Both the position numbers and the translations under genes were made by a program. Of a DNA stretch of 64,000 bases, positions 54,540 to 63,680 are shown piece by piece; positions within the stretch are counted from its first letter, which is position 1; the number at the start of each line of letters is the position of its first letter. Under the pieces are notes generated by a model. The model was not told where the DNA came from, made no database searches, and saw only the letters and a list, made by a program, of their open reading frames with translations. Source of the stretch: Pedobacter psychrotolerans (GTDB taxonomy: Bacteria > Bacteroidota > Bacteroidia > Sphingobacteriales > Sphingobacteriaceae); assembly GCF_004340665.1 (NCBI RefSeq), contig NZ_SLWO01000003.1:434001-498000 (forward strand), given 5' to 3'.

Positions 54540-55868
54540 TTACAAAGTAGTTACATAAACAGAATTTTGCGAATCTTCGCTGGCCCCTACACTTTTAAGG
54601 TTTTCGTTGTAACAGGCAATACATTCAGTTTGAAGAACAATTTTTTCATGCATTGAGATATGGAGCTTTTCACTTACAAACGTAATCCAGCCTTTCATGT
54701 ACTCAGAGGCATAAAGCACATACTCTTTAGTGGGAATAATCACCGCATCGATTATGCCTTGTAATGTGACTACACGTCCCTGTGCTTCAAGTGAGCTTTT
54801 CTTAATTTCATTAAGTTCTTCAATCAATTTCGCTTTTTGGATTTCAATATCGGTTATCCTATCCTGATGGATCTGGATGTCTTTTTTTCTCCGCAACTGT
54901 TCGTGTTTGACTTTGTCTTTCTCACGGTGTTCTTTCATGATAAAATCAAATACTACTCCCCAGATGAGGTATACCACAAAGCCAGCAAAGATGATTCCCC
55001 AAAATTGGATTTTGCCAAAGGCAATAGGGATATTAAATTCAGGTGTATCTAATGTTTTGGTTAGATCATAAATCTTTTCCTCGATCTGATAAGCCAGAAT
55101 GGCATCGAAAATAAAAGTAATAATTAAGAGCAGGCCAATTTTAATGTAATTCCCAACACTTTTAACCTCTCCAAACATATGGATCAAATAACCCAGTCCT
55201 AAAAACACAAAAGGAATAAAAGTTACAAAAGCACCTTCAAGCGATCCATCGTGCCAGGCTTTTTCAAAAGCTTTCGAATCGAGTACATTCATGATGATGG
55301 TGCTATTGGCATCAAATGGTTTAAAAAAGGCAGAATAAGAGGTAGAAATATAAAAGGTAAATAGATATAAGCTTAAAGGGATAAGGATGATTAAACCGAT
55401 CCAAAATTTGCTTGAAGCCCCTTTTGAAGCACTAATGTGGTGTTTTTCGGGATTTCTCGCTAGATCGTTAATTTCGAACTTTAGCTCTTCTATATGATCT
55501 TTAACGGCCCTGATATCGGTTTCTACCTTGATAATCTGCTGTTCTTTACTTTCTTTACTGATGACCAATGTTTTTATTTCAGTTTCTTTAGTTTTCTGTT
55601 CATTGATATAGGGCTCTTTTGCCAGTTGCTGTTTTTCTACCAGCTCCTCTTCTTCATTTTGAAACCTGGCATAAATGGCATTTAAACAGATCGAAAGTAC
55701 CAGAGGGCTACCACTGTTTCGAGATCCGTCCCTAAAGCCGGCTTCGTGGTAAGTTCTTTTTCTTACTTCCTCCTCTGATTCGGTAGCCGGCTTTTTAACC
55801 TCTACATTTTCGTCCTGCGCCACGTTAGCCACTTTTGGTCGCAACAAATCTTCTATTTGGGAAATCAT
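54540..55868 (-). CDS. Membrane protein with coiled coils
   Basis: 442 aa. A coiled coil (KEQQIIKVETDIRAVKDHIE) precedes four hydrophobic segments (FWIGLIILIPLSLYLFTFYI; FVTFIPFVFLGLGYLIHMF; IKIGLLLIITFIFDAILAYQ; FWGIIFAGFVVYLIWGVVF), then a second coiled coil (IQKAKLIEELNEIKKSS) and a cytoplasmic tail. No family recognised. Operon with the vWA-like protein. Confidence 0.75.
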   Translation of the reverse strand: MISQIEDLLRPKVANVAQDENVEVKKPATESEEEVRKRTYHEAGFRDGSRNSGSPLVLSICLNAIYARFQNEEEELVEKQQLAKEPYINEQKTKETEIKTLVISKESKEQQIIKVETDIRAVKDHIEELKFEINDLARNPEKHHISASKGASSKFWIGLIILIPLSLYLFTFYISTSYSAFFKPFDANSTIIMNVLDSKAFEKAWHDGSLEGAFVTFIPFVFLGLGYLIHMFGEVKSVGNYIKIGLLLIITFIFDAILAYQIEEKIYDLTKTLDTPEFNIPIAFGKIQFWGIIFAGFVVYLIWGVVFDFIMKEHREKDKVKHEQLRRKKDIQIHQDRITDIEIQKAKLIEELNEIKKSSLEAQGRVVTLQGIIDAVIIPTKEYVLYASEYMKGWITFVSEKLHISMHEKIVLQTECIACYNENLKSVGASEDSQNSVYVTTL

Positions 55869-55889
55869 AACATTAAGTTTTGGGTTGAT

Positions 55890-56282
55890 TTATGATGTGA
55901 TTATTGTATTTTTTTTTGCCGAAATAATCCGATCTCGAGAGTATGTTTTTTGCTTAGCTAAAATCTCAGCCGCTTTTTCCTCTTTTTTTTCAGGTTCTTT
56001 TTGATGATAAAAGACAATAAGTAAAAACAGCAGTCCGGTGATGATATCAAGTGGAATCCAGATGCTTTTTCTATGCAGGTAAATGGGGAATAGGGGATTA
56101 AAAAGGATGAGTACGAGAACAAAAATGATGGCTAAGGAATAGTTTTTTTGCTTGATCCAGCTATAAATGAGCAGTGCCGCTCCTAATGAAACAATGGTTC
56201 TAAGGAAGGTATAATATTCGATGGGCAACTTCAATATAGCGATGAAACAGCAGATTGAGCAAAGGATTAGGAATGGTTTCAT
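55890..56282 (-). CDS. DUF6804-like small membrane protein
   Basis: 130 aa from ATG 56282 (MKPFLILCSICCFIAILKLP). Four hydrophobic segments and NPLFPIYLHRKSIWIPLDII match DUF6804. A charged C-terminal tail follows. The upstream frame extension to 56363 overlaps the DUF6232 gene and is not the start. Function unknown. Confidence 0.72.
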   Translation of the reverse strand: MKPFLILCSICCFIAILKLPIEYYTFLRTIVSLGAALLIYSWIKQKNYSLAIIFVLVLILFNPLFPIYLHRKSIWIPLDIITGLLFLLIVFYHQKEPEKKEEKAAEILAKQKTYSRDRIISAKKNTIITS

Positions 56283-56328
56283 GGCGTAAAAATTTGGAGC
56301 CGTTAAGATCGCTGGTTCATTAATTGCT

Positions 56329-56701
56329 TTAACCTCTGTAAACAATCGCATCATTAAGTGCATTTACAATGCTCTGAACATACAATCTGTCTTTTGACAT
56401 GATACTATTTACTTCGCCGGCATTTGTACTGATCCTTACCGTGAATTCATTTTTAATAAGGGCTAATATTAAAATACCTATTGCTATAGGAATAAGACCA
56501 AAAACCCTTAAATCCACGGTAAAGCATCAGGATACCTAATATGATCAATATAATAGGTGGAGTTTTACTTTTTATAATTTCAAAAATATGAACAGAAGAT
56601 ATGTTCCGCATTGCATATGTTTTTGAGTTGGTTACATACCTTGATTGTGTAACATTTACATCTTGATAAAATGTTACTTCTTTTTGTAATGTTGTTTCCA
56701 T
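56329..56701 (-). pseudogene. DUF6232 membrane protein, frameshifted
   Basis: The first frame (ATG 56701: METTLQKEVTFYQDVNVTQS ... PPIILIILGILMLYRGFKGF) and a second (GLIPIAIGILILALIKNEF ... SKDRLYVQSIVNALNDAIVY) together form one complete DUF6232 protein. They are separated by one extra T in a GGGTTTTTGG run. It may be a true pseudogene, a sequencing error at a homopolymer, or a programmed shift. Confidence 0.78.
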
Positions 56702-56932
56702 GTTTAGTTTATAAGAGGGTTTAAATTTATAGATCAAAAGTATACAAGGCCAAGCCCTAAACCTTACGGAAAACCGTAAAATGATAAACTATTTAAGAAA
56801 AGATACAGTTTGATTTATAGACAATTATGTCTTTTCATTTGGAATATAAACACTAAAAAAGGATTGCTCCATCTTCTTAAATGAATATGAAACAATCCTG
56901 CAATTTTTAAGCACTTAAAAGCTATATCAGTT

Positions 56933-57139
56933 TTACGTGGTGTGGCAGTCTATAGCACATGTTCTGCAACCGTTTGATTTGCTGTAAATTTTTTTCGCTT
57001 CTGTTACCGCACCCTTACATGAAGAAAATTCGCCCAAATACTTTCTGTTATCACTGGAAGGTAAGTAAGTACAATTTTCATCATGAACCTCATGATCGCC
57101 ATTACTTTGGGCATTTTTGTTTACATAATATTTTTTCAT
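56933..57139 (-). CDS. Small conserved-type protein (68 aa)
   Basis: Reads MKKYYVNKNAQSNGDHEVHD, ENCTYLPSSDNRKYLGEFSS, CKGAVTEAKKIY, ending NGCRTCAIDCHTT. Five cysteines and several histidines suggest a metal-bound mini-fold. Stand-alone, found in other Bacteroidota by recall only. Function unknown. Confidence 0.68.
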   Translation of the reverse strand: MKKYYVNKNAQSNGDHEVHDENCTYLPSSDNRKYLGEFSSCKGAVTEAKKIYSKSNGCRTCAIDCHTT

Positions 57140-57269
57140 TTTAAATTATTTTAGACTATAAACCTAAAGAGACGATAAGTCTTTTTCTAAAGGGAAACCG
57201 TAAAAGGAGAAACTACTAATAATGCGATTGAGAAAATGAGAATACCGGCGGCAGAACTAATAAAAGGAG

Positions 57270-57376
57270 TCGTCATCTCGACTGTAGCGCAGCGAAATGG
57301 AGAGATCTATCAATGCAGATTTGCTTCGCTGAGTACCTTGTGGTTCTCGACTGCGTTGCACTCCGCTCGAAATGAA
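57270..57376. repeat. Intergenic REP-like repeat
   Basis: TCATCTCGACTGTAGCGCAG begins a stretch whose end (CGACTGCG ... CGCTCGAAATGA) is its inverted partner. This is the form of dispersed intergenic repeats seen in Pedobacter-like genomes. The 57140-57446 gap holds only this. Confidence 0.6.
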
Positions 57377-57446
57377 GGTTACTCAAGCGGGGATTTTAAG
57401 CGCAGATCAATTGACTGATGACTATAGATTGAAGACTCAGGACTAA

Positions 57447-58112
57447 TCAAATAATCCCCATGTCTTTACAATAAGCGATCAGTTGTTCATTTTTAGAAAA
57501 ACCAAGCACTTCCTTCATCAGGTTAAGGCGTTTTTCGATGCTGCTGAGGCCAGATGGTTTAATATTGTTTTCCTGCAGGTAATAAGGAATGTTTTTTTGA
57601 GGGGTACCTTCCACCAGTTGAGAGATAATGGCAATATCCAGATCAGTAAAATCGTGTGAATTATTTTCTTTTCTGGCCAGTTTTAAATCGGGCGAAAGGT
57701 ATTTTTTATGATTATTGATGGCATTGATGGCCAGCTTGAGGTATTGGCCATCGTGGCGGGCTTTTCGTACATAGCCATCAATATTCATTTCATTAAATAG
57801 CATATCGATAACTGCCGTTTTACTTTCTCCAGAAAATACCAGTGTCTTTAAATTGGGCTGAATCTCTTTTGCCGCCTTGATGAGTTCGGCACCCCCGGCA
57901 ATTTTTTGCTGGTTATGATCTTCTTCAAAATAAAGATCGGTAATCAACAGATCGTAAGGTTGATCTGTTTTGACCGCATTTTTTATCCAGGTAAGCGCAT
58001 CATCGCAATAATAAACATATTCGGGTTTTTCTGCGCCCAAATCCTTCAATGTTTTTTGCAGCGAAATATTTTGTGTTTCTTGATCTTCGGCAATAAGTAT
58101 TCTTTTAAACAT
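57447..58112 (-). CDS. Response regulator with C-terminal DNA-binding helices
   Basis: 221 aa from ATG 58112 (MFKRILIAEDQETQNISLQK). Receiver domain with the acidic pair ED (9-10), phospho-acceptor aspartate in LLITDLYFEE, and the conserved Ser/Lys region LVFSGESK with VRKAR. The C-terminal part (LDIAIISQLVEGTPQKNIPY; SSIEKRLNLMKEVLGFSKNE) is LuxR-like. Ten bases downstream of the histidine kinase gene. Confidence 0.86.
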   Translation of the reverse strand: MFKRILIAEDQETQNISLQKTLKDLGAEKPEYVYYCDDALTWIKNAVKTDQPYDLLITDLYFEEDHNQQKIAGGAELIKAAKEIQPNLKTLVFSGESKTAVIDMLFNEMNIDGYVRKARHDGQYLKLAINAINNHKKYLSPDLKLARKENNSHDFTDLDIAIISQLVEGTPQKNIPYYLQENNIKPSGLSSIEKRLNLMKEVLGFSKNEQLIAYCKDMGII

Positions 58113-58122
58113 ATTAATACAA

Positions 58123-59796
58123 TTAGGAAACCGGAAAAGAGATTTGGATTTTAAGCCCCTTTTCAATTTTAGTATCAAAGGTAATTGTACCACCAATGGC
58201 ATCAATACGGGAACCCGTATTTGTTAAGCCATTTTTTGGTTGTGGCTTACCTACAATGCCAATGCCGTTATCGGTATAATAAATGTTTATTTTTTGCTGC
58301 ACCTGTTCAAATTTGATCACCACATCGCTGGCCTGGCTGTGCTTGCCCATGTTTACCATCAACTCCTGAAGGATGTGCGCTATTTCGTCTTTGGCCTGTT
58401 CGGAAACTTTTTCCCACAATGGAGCAGAATTCCCGACTAATATTACCTTTGTATTTTCGGAAGCAAAGGATTTTAATGTTTCAGATATTTTTTCGTTAAA
58501 TGATTGATTTTTCAATCTAGGCCTTTCATAAGAAATATCACGCGATTGCTCGTATAGTTCCTCTATTTCGTTAATAATAGGGTTGTCTTTTAAGGCTTCT
58601 TGATTATCGAGTTTGTTCATAATCCGATATAAACCATTGGCAACCCCATCATGAACTTTTTTAACATATTTAAGTTCAGTTTTTTTAACCTCTATTTCTT
58701 TTTCCTGTCTTAAACTCTTTTGTCTTCTTTGGTAAAAAATATAGCCTAATATTAAACATATAACCAAAGTGAGAATACCTATATTTCTTAAAAGTATATC
58801 TTTTTGTTTTTCAATATTCTCTGCCTGGGCTTTTAGAAAATCGGCTTTGTTCTTTTCTGAATTATAGCGGATCACTGCAAATTGATTCTTGGCAGCGCTA
58901 CGTACAGTTTGTATGCTATCGCTAAGATTTTGATAGCTTTGAAAATATTGTTTGGTTGCAGAAGGCGGACTAATCCTGATCAGTTTTTGCAAGCCCTCCA
59001 ATCGATCGTCAACCCGGTTGATCACCTGAGCCACCTGATATCTCTTATTTGCATAGAATAAAGCAGAATCGGGTTTGCTATTCGTATAATAATCGGCAAG
59101 GTGGGCATAACTGGCATTAAGTTCTAATAGGAGATTATTTTTCTTTCTTATGGCCAATGCTTTTAATAATTCGGGGGCTGCATTGTAACCTGGATTTTGA
59201 AGCCATTTGCTTAGGGCAAGGTTGGATAGTACCTTTGCAAAGGTTTCACTATCGATTGATTGATTTAAAATATCTTGATAGATCACTATTGCTTTTTGAT
59301 AAGCTTTTCTTTTTCTGTAGATATTGGCGATATTATTTTTGAGAATGGCTTCTGCATTAACACCTGTAGTGTAATTTAAAGCTTCCGTATAAAATACAAT
59401 GGCCTGGTTATAGTCTTTTAAATTTTCGTAGGCAAGGCCGAGGTTATTAAGGTTCGCCTTGATAAAGATGTGCTGCTTTGGTATCCTTTTATCAAAATAT
59501 GGGGAGGCATTGACTGATAGTTCTTGTCCACCAAAATAATCGCCATTATCGGTTGAGATCATGGCCATATTTAAAAGGCACTTGGCAACGCCCAAACTAT
59601 CTTCCTGCTGAAGAAACAAATCTTTCGCTTTATCGAAATAGAAGAAAGCACTATCGGTTTTATGCTCTTCTGCGTATTGAAATGCCTTATCGTAAATCGG
59701 GTTATTTTCTTTCGTTTTGACTTTTACATTGGGGCTTTTCTCTGAGCAAGAGAACAGGAGCAGGATGGAGATGATGGTAATATTAAGGCGCTTCAC
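58123..59796 (-). CDS. TPR-containing sensor histidine kinase
   Basis: 557 aa. Lipoprotein-like signal (IISILLLFSCSEKSP), several TPRs in the periplasmic part (LGLAYENLKDYNQAIVFYTE), a transmembrane helix (NIGILTLVICLILGYIFYQR), the HisKA_3-type phospho-acceptor helix (KVHDGVANGLYRIMNKL) and an HATPase domain (QELMVNMGKHSQASDVVIKF; YTDNGIGI). The pair with the response regulator is a two-component system of Bacteroidota type. Signal unknown. Confidence 0.88.
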   Translation of the reverse strand: MKRLNITIISILLLFSCSEKSPNVKVKTKENNPIYDKAFQYAEEHKTDSAFFYFDKAKDLFLQQEDSLGVAKCLLNMAMISTDNGDYFGGQELSVNASPYFDKRIPKQHIFIKANLNNLGLAYENLKDYNQAIVFYTEALNYTTGVNAEAILKNNIANIYRKRKAYQKAIVIYQDILNQSIDSETFAKVLSNLALSKWLQNPGYNAAPELLKALAIRKKNNLLLELNASYAHLADYYTNSKPDSALFYANKRYQVAQVINRVDDRLEGLQKLIRISPPSATKQYFQSYQNLSDSIQTVRSAAKNQFAVIRYNSEKNKADFLKAQAENIEKQKDILLRNIGILTLVICLILGYIFYQRRQKSLRQEKEIEVKKTELKYVKKVHDGVANGLYRIMNKLDNQEALKDNPIINEIEELYEQSRDISYERPRLKNQSFNEKISETLKSFASENTKVILVGNSAPLWEKVSEQAKDEIAHILQELMVNMGKHSQASDVVIKFEQVQQKINIYYTDNGIGIVGKPQPKNGLTNTGSRIDAIGGTITFDTKIEKGLKIQISFPVS

Positions 59797-59907
59797 TTTT
59801 TAGATTTTAATCTAAATTAAAGAAATTTACTCTGGAATGCACCTATTGCCGTGTTTTTAAAATTGTTAGCGCCAATTGTCTGAATATTTTAGCATATTAA
59901 AATTAAA

Positions 59908-59934
59908 AATAAGGCGGCACATTGCCGCCTTATT
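59908..59934. terminator. Bidirectional terminator
   Basis: AATAAGGCGGCA and its complement form a 12-bp stem around CAT, 10 bases after the stop of the small peptide gene on the minus strand, with A/T-rich flanks. Confidence 0.78.
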
Positions 59935-59943
59935 GTGCTGTTA

Positions 59944-60123
59944 TTATTTTGGTATTTTGATCTGGCCACCTTCACCACCAGTATCGTCGCCTGGAGGCTG
60001 ATCACCAGGATCCCCATCTTCACTATTAGTTACATTTACGGTAGTAGATGTTCCGCCGGTGCATGATGTATTTGAAGGACTTACAAATCCTAAGAAAAGA
60101 GCAATAAAATATGGTAAAAACAT
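59944..60123 (-). CDS. Small secreted acidic peptide (59 aa)
   Basis: ATG 60123: MFLPYFIALFLGFVSPSNTS then CTGGTSTTVNVTNSEDGD and a Gly/Asp/Pro-rich tail PGDQPPGDDTGGEGG ending QIKIPK. The N-terminal 20 residues look like a signal or lipoprotein signal. Below 60 codons but with a start, a coherent composition and a terminator right after. No family recognised. Confidence 0.6.
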   Translation of the reverse strand: MFLPYFIALFLGFVSPSNTSCTGGTSTTVNVTNSEDGDPGDQPPGDDTGGEGGQIKIPK

Positions 60124-60152
60124 GATTCAAAAATTTAAAAAGTGATGTACAC

Positions 60153-60287
60153 GTAGTTCCCCACGCCCCATGCGTGGGGGTTGCTACAAACTGTAAATCA
60201 GAAGGCCTTCTGAAATTTTTGGGAAGTGATGAGTGTCTGTCGCGGGAGCTAATAACTGCTTCCCAAACCGGCTAATAACGACCGCGA
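60153..60287. other. Region rich in nested palindromes, candidate structured RNA
   Basis: In order: GTAG...CTAC enclosing CCCCACGC/GCGTGGGG (60153-60187), a perfect palindrome TCAGAAGGCCTTCTGA (60198-60213), then interleaved pairs GGGAAG (60221) with CTTCCC (60259) and TCGCGG (60240) with CCGCGA (60282), which would form a pseudoknot on either strand. The word GCTAATAAC occurs twice (60248 and 60271). A short minus-strand frame also crosses the area. No known RNA family recognised; 60288-60488 shows nothing else. Confidence 0.4.
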
Positions 60288-60488
60288 TTTCTACTCTTTT
60301 ATTAATCAGTTTTTTATTTTAGCTTTGATAATGAATCGCCACCTGTGCTGATCAACGATACAAATATGGGGGCTTCAAATCGCTAGTTATCAAAAGATTC
60401 CGTTCGTTCCTGTCATTCCGTTAGAATTCCGGTTAACCGTAAAAATTCCGGAAATTCCGTCTTATTTTTACGACTAAATTTTTGAAAA

Positions 60489-61715
60489 ATGCCCGAAGAG
60501 TATAGAAAAGTTGTATTTGATGCCTATCAAAAGAAAAAGAGAGAAGGCAGTCTTTCGTCAAATTTATTGGATCCAACTCCTGGAAATGTACGCGAAGAAT
60601 GTTTAATTATTTATCGAGAAAGAGAACGTAATCCTAAAGACGACGAGATCTTCAAACAATTTTTCAAAGGAGTAGATAAGGAAAAAGGATATCTTACTGT
60701 TATTGAGAATTCTTTAGCAGAAAAATTTAAACAAATGCCAAAAATTTTAAAAGGAAGTGTACCGAATTATGGGCTAAGGTATGCTGAACTTTTGGCATGG
60801 TTAATAGATTTCCAACCTAGACCAAGTACATCTTATTACACAAGTTTTTATAAGGAAAAGCCATTAGATATAGAAGAGGTTATCGATATAGCTGGTGTTA
60901 AAATAGATGAAACACTTACTACGATAACAGGAGGAAATGATGACGGAAAGCAGAATCCTAAAAATGAAAAACCAAATAAAGACAAAGGAGAAAATAAACA
61001 GGAGGACATAATTGAAGAAGTAAAACAACCCGTTGGAACAACTGATATAGGCGTTACGGAGCAACCTATTGAGATAATAGAAGAAGAAACCACTAAAGTC
61101 GATTATATTAAAACAGAATATGTCCGTCTCTTCTCCCCTCGCTATATCACCATTTCCTGTATCCTTTTACTATTTATTGGAACTACTTCTTTTGCGGTTT
61201 GGGAACGTAGCGCGACAACTGTTAAAATGCCAAGTAAAGGCGAGGGATGTATGTACTGGAATGAAGATCATTACGAGCCGGTAAAATGCGATACACAAAT
61301 TGCAAATGCTACAATAATTCCATTAAATCTTAAAAAGTTACAGCGTCAAAGGAAGATTAACCTAACAGATACCCTAACCAGCTATTCGTTGGGTAAGGTG
61401 TGGTATAAAGGATTTGTAAAAAATCATGAATTTTTTACCGATAGCGGTGCGTATCCTCAAGATACGCAAAGAGTACTCAAACCACTTTCAAGCACCATCT
61501 TAACCAAGTACACTTCTAATTACAGGTATATGCTTACCCGTTTAGTATGGTTTGTGTGCGCCGCTTTTTTTATAGGCGTTTGCGGTTTTGCAGTGAGTAA
61601 GCTAGAGAAAGAAGTCATAACAAAAGATGAGTCTGAGCAGCAGGATTCGGAAGCAGTATTGCCATTAGAGGAAGAACCCATAATTGAACAAACCGAAGGC
61701 TCTTTGGCCATGTAA
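60489..61715 (+). CDS. Two-pass membrane protein (408 aa, unrecognised)
   Basis: An N-terminal cytoplasmic part (MPEEYRKVVFDAYQKKKREG), an acidic/Lys linker (KNEKPNKDKGENKQEDIIEE), a transmembrane helix near 222-240 (YITISCILLLFIGTTSFAVW), a loop with two Cys (GEGCMYWNEDHYEPVKCDTQ), a second helix (LVWFVCAAFFIGVCGFAVS) and an acidic tail. No enzyme motif. Possibly linked to the neighbouring two-component system. Confidence 0.74.
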   Translation: MPEEYRKVVFDAYQKKKREGSLSSNLLDPTPGNVREECLIIYRERERNPKDDEIFKQFFKGVDKEKGYLTVIENSLAEKFKQMPKILKGSVPNYGLRYAELLAWLIDFQPRPSTSYYTSFYKEKPLDIEEVIDIAGVKIDETLTTITGGNDDGKQNPKNEKPNKDKGENKQEDIIEEVKQPVGTTDIGVTEQPIEIIEEETTKVDYIKTEYVRLFSPRYITISCILLLFIGTTSFAVWERSATTVKMPSKGEGCMYWNEDHYEPVKCDTQIANATIIPLNLKKLQRQRKINLTDTLTSYSLGKVWYKGFVKNHEFFTDSGAYPQDTQRVLKPLSSTILTKYTSNYRYMLTRLVWFVCAAFFIGVCGFAVSKLEKEVITKDESEQQDSEAVLPLEEEPIIEQTEGSLAM

Positions 61716-62263
61716 TTAATTATAGAAATGGTTTAGCGCATTTTATATTGTGCTTATGCGACATGAATTTTACTATTTGAATTATGGCTAACAAGTTTGA
61801 GCAATAGCATGCGCTGGAATTAATTTGCCAAAGAAACCCAATTGGCATGCTGCTAGAGGAAAGGCAAAGGATTGCTTAGGTGCGTCATTTTTTAACTGCG
61901 AATATTTAAATTTGAGCAAATGCGGATGAAAAAACCACTTTTGATAACATCATAAACGACGATTTTCAACTTGGTTTATGAAAAATCAGCTTTAGTTTTC
62001 CAGGGTATAAAAAAATGATAGGAAATAAAGCATCAAGATTCTTGTAAAGAACTACCAGCCAAAAGCAAAGTATAGCTTATAGAGGAAAGAGGCATCAGTA
62101 TACATAGTATAAAGTATATATTTTATGCTTATCAATACTACGATGTCGTAAATTAAATTAAATATCTATTGTATGAACATTTGTATTATAAATTTGATGA
62201 TTTGTAGTATTGTTTCCGTGATAAATAGACTTTTTTTGCTTCTCTAACCAATATAATTTTATT
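61716..62263. other. Intergenic region before the xylanase gene
   Basis: No gene supported. A TAnnTTTG-form box (TAAATTTG, 62189-62196) lies 67 bases before the xylanase start and may be its promoter. Confidence 0.4.
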
Positions 62264-63034
62264 ATGAAAAAACAAAACTCACTAACAAGAGTAAGCCGGA
62301 AGGTTACTCTTGTCGCTGCTGCAACCTTTATGCTTGCCAGCACAGCATGGTTAACAGGCTGTAAAAAAGATGCAAAGATGGAACCCGAAGCCGTTGCAGT
62401 AACTGCTACCACACCTCCTTCTGATAAAGCAGTCACGGAATCTTACCAATCGGGTACACATAATGGTTTCTTTTGGTCGCTCTGGAAGAGTGATGGTGCT
62501 ACAGGTACCGTTAACTATGCAAATGGTGCCGCTGGAAATTACAGCGTAAACTGGAACGGCTTTAATGGTAATTTTACCTGCGGTAAAGGTTATTCAGTAG
62601 GCTCAGCAAACTATAAGATCGGGTATAACCTTAGCGCTTATTCTAACTCTGGAGGTGGTACTTTTGGCTGGTATGGATGGAGCAGAAGCCCTTTTTATGA
62701 GTACTACGTGAATGAAACCTGGGGTGCAGTTTCACCTCACAGTGGTACTTTCCTGGGTACTTTTGATAGCGATGGTACAGCTTATAACGTATGGACCCGC
62801 TGGATGACAGGTAAAAATATTGATGGCGGTGACGGCTTCAGACAGATTTACAGTTCAAGGGTTACAAAAGCTGCTCCCGGACAAAATCGTGTGATTACTT
62901 TTGCCAACCACTACAACAAATGGAAAAGTTACGGCTATACACTTGGTCAGCTTAATATTCCAGCCATTATGGTTTCGGAAACATGGGGCACCAATACCAA
63001 TGGCAATATTAACTGTACCATTTGGGCACAGTAA
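62264..63034 (+). CDS. GH11 endo-1,4-beta-xylanase, lipoprotein
   Basis: 256 aa. Lipoprotein signal (TFMLASTAWLTGCKKD; Cys33), then a GH11 jelly-roll: GFFWSLWKSDGATGTVNYAN, GNYSVNWNG, FGWYGWSRSPFYEYYVNETW with nucleophile E146, GFRQIYSSRV, and IMVSETWG with acid/base E239. It should hydrolyse xylan, anchored to a membrane rather than freely secreted as most GH11 enzymes are. No xylan locus is visible next to it. Confidence 0.88.
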   Translation: MKKQNSLTRVSRKVTLVAAATFMLASTAWLTGCKKDAKMEPEAVAVTATTPPSDKAVTESYQSGTHNGFFWSLWKSDGATGTVNYANGAAGNYSVNWNGFNGNFTCGKGYSVGSANYKIGYNLSAYSNSGGGTFGWYGWSRSPFYEYYVNETWGAVSPHSGTFLGTFDSDGTAYNVWTRWMTGKNIDGGDGFRQIYSSRVTKAAPGQNRVITFANHYNKWKSYGYTLGQLNIPAIMVSETWGTNTNGNINCTIWAQ

Positions 63035-63058
63035 CAGTATTTAATGCTATCACAACTA

Positions 63059-63088
63059 CATCCTGCCTGGCAATAGCCGGGCAGGATG
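63059..63088. terminator. Strong hairpin after the xylanase gene
   Basis: CATCCTGCC pairs with GGCAGGATG, with GGC-aata-GCC inside, 24 bases after the stop. No clear T-run. Confidence 0.6.
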
Positions 63089-63158
63089 TACTTCAGGTGC
63101 TTTCTGATCAATTTACCTGGATTAAAAATCTTTTAATGTTATTTAACAATTAGTTATC

Positions 63159-63680
63159 ATGAGATCCATACTTTATTTTTTAGCTTTTTTCATTTTTGCC
63201 CTTTCTGCCTGTAATTCATCAAAGCCTAAAAACATCGATGGAAATAAAAAATCACTCATCGGGAAATGGTATAGGTTTTCTATGGCAAACGGATATAGCG
63301 AATTTGATATCGATTCACAATATGTCGTTTTCTATAACCAGAAAGTTGGCCGGTTCAAGCTTGCTTATAAAATGGATAATGATTCCCTAAGGTATCTAAC
63401 CAAACCATATGTAGCTATGATTACAAACTATGGTGACTCTGTACTGATGCGAGGCAATGACAGTACGGAAGCGGTTTTACACAGGTTTAAAGCACCGAAT
63501 ATTCCTTTTGAAACCATCCCTGAACAAAAGGATTCTTTAAAATTTGCCTCATACATTGCAGATTTTGATAAAAGATTAATCCGTGAGTTTGAGAAAGCAG
63601 GAATAAAAATTTCTGACGGTATGGAAAAGCCTGAGGGGCCTGCCTACGAAGAACTGTTAAAGAATAGATTAAATAAGTAA
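63159..63680 (+). CDS. Small predicted lipoprotein (173 aa)
   Basis: Lipoprotein signal (LYFLAFFIFALSACNSSKP; Cys18), then a beta-rich body (LIGKWYRFSMANGYSEFDID) like a lipocalin-type lipoprotein fold, and a helical end (RLIREFEKAGIKISDGMEK). No family recognised. Tail of the window (63681-64000): a 39-codon minus-strand frame ending at 63688 (MDQKIVLIQDVADVNSNSKD) could be the end of a gene; nothing else. Confidence 0.72.
   Translation: MRSILYFLAFFIFALSACNSSKPKNIDGNKKSLIGKWYRFSMANGYSEFDIDSQYVVFYNQKVGRFKLAYKMDNDSLRYLTKPYVAMITNYGDSVLMRGNDSTEAVLHRFKAPNIPFETIPEQKDSLKFASYIADFDKRLIREFEKAGIKISDGMEKPEGPAYEELLKNRLNK

Noticed and set aside
60159-60179. CRISPR-like repeat (GTTCCCCACG-type palindrome)
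   Set aside because: It resembles a type I-E repeat in form but occurs once only, with no spacers or cas genes in the window.
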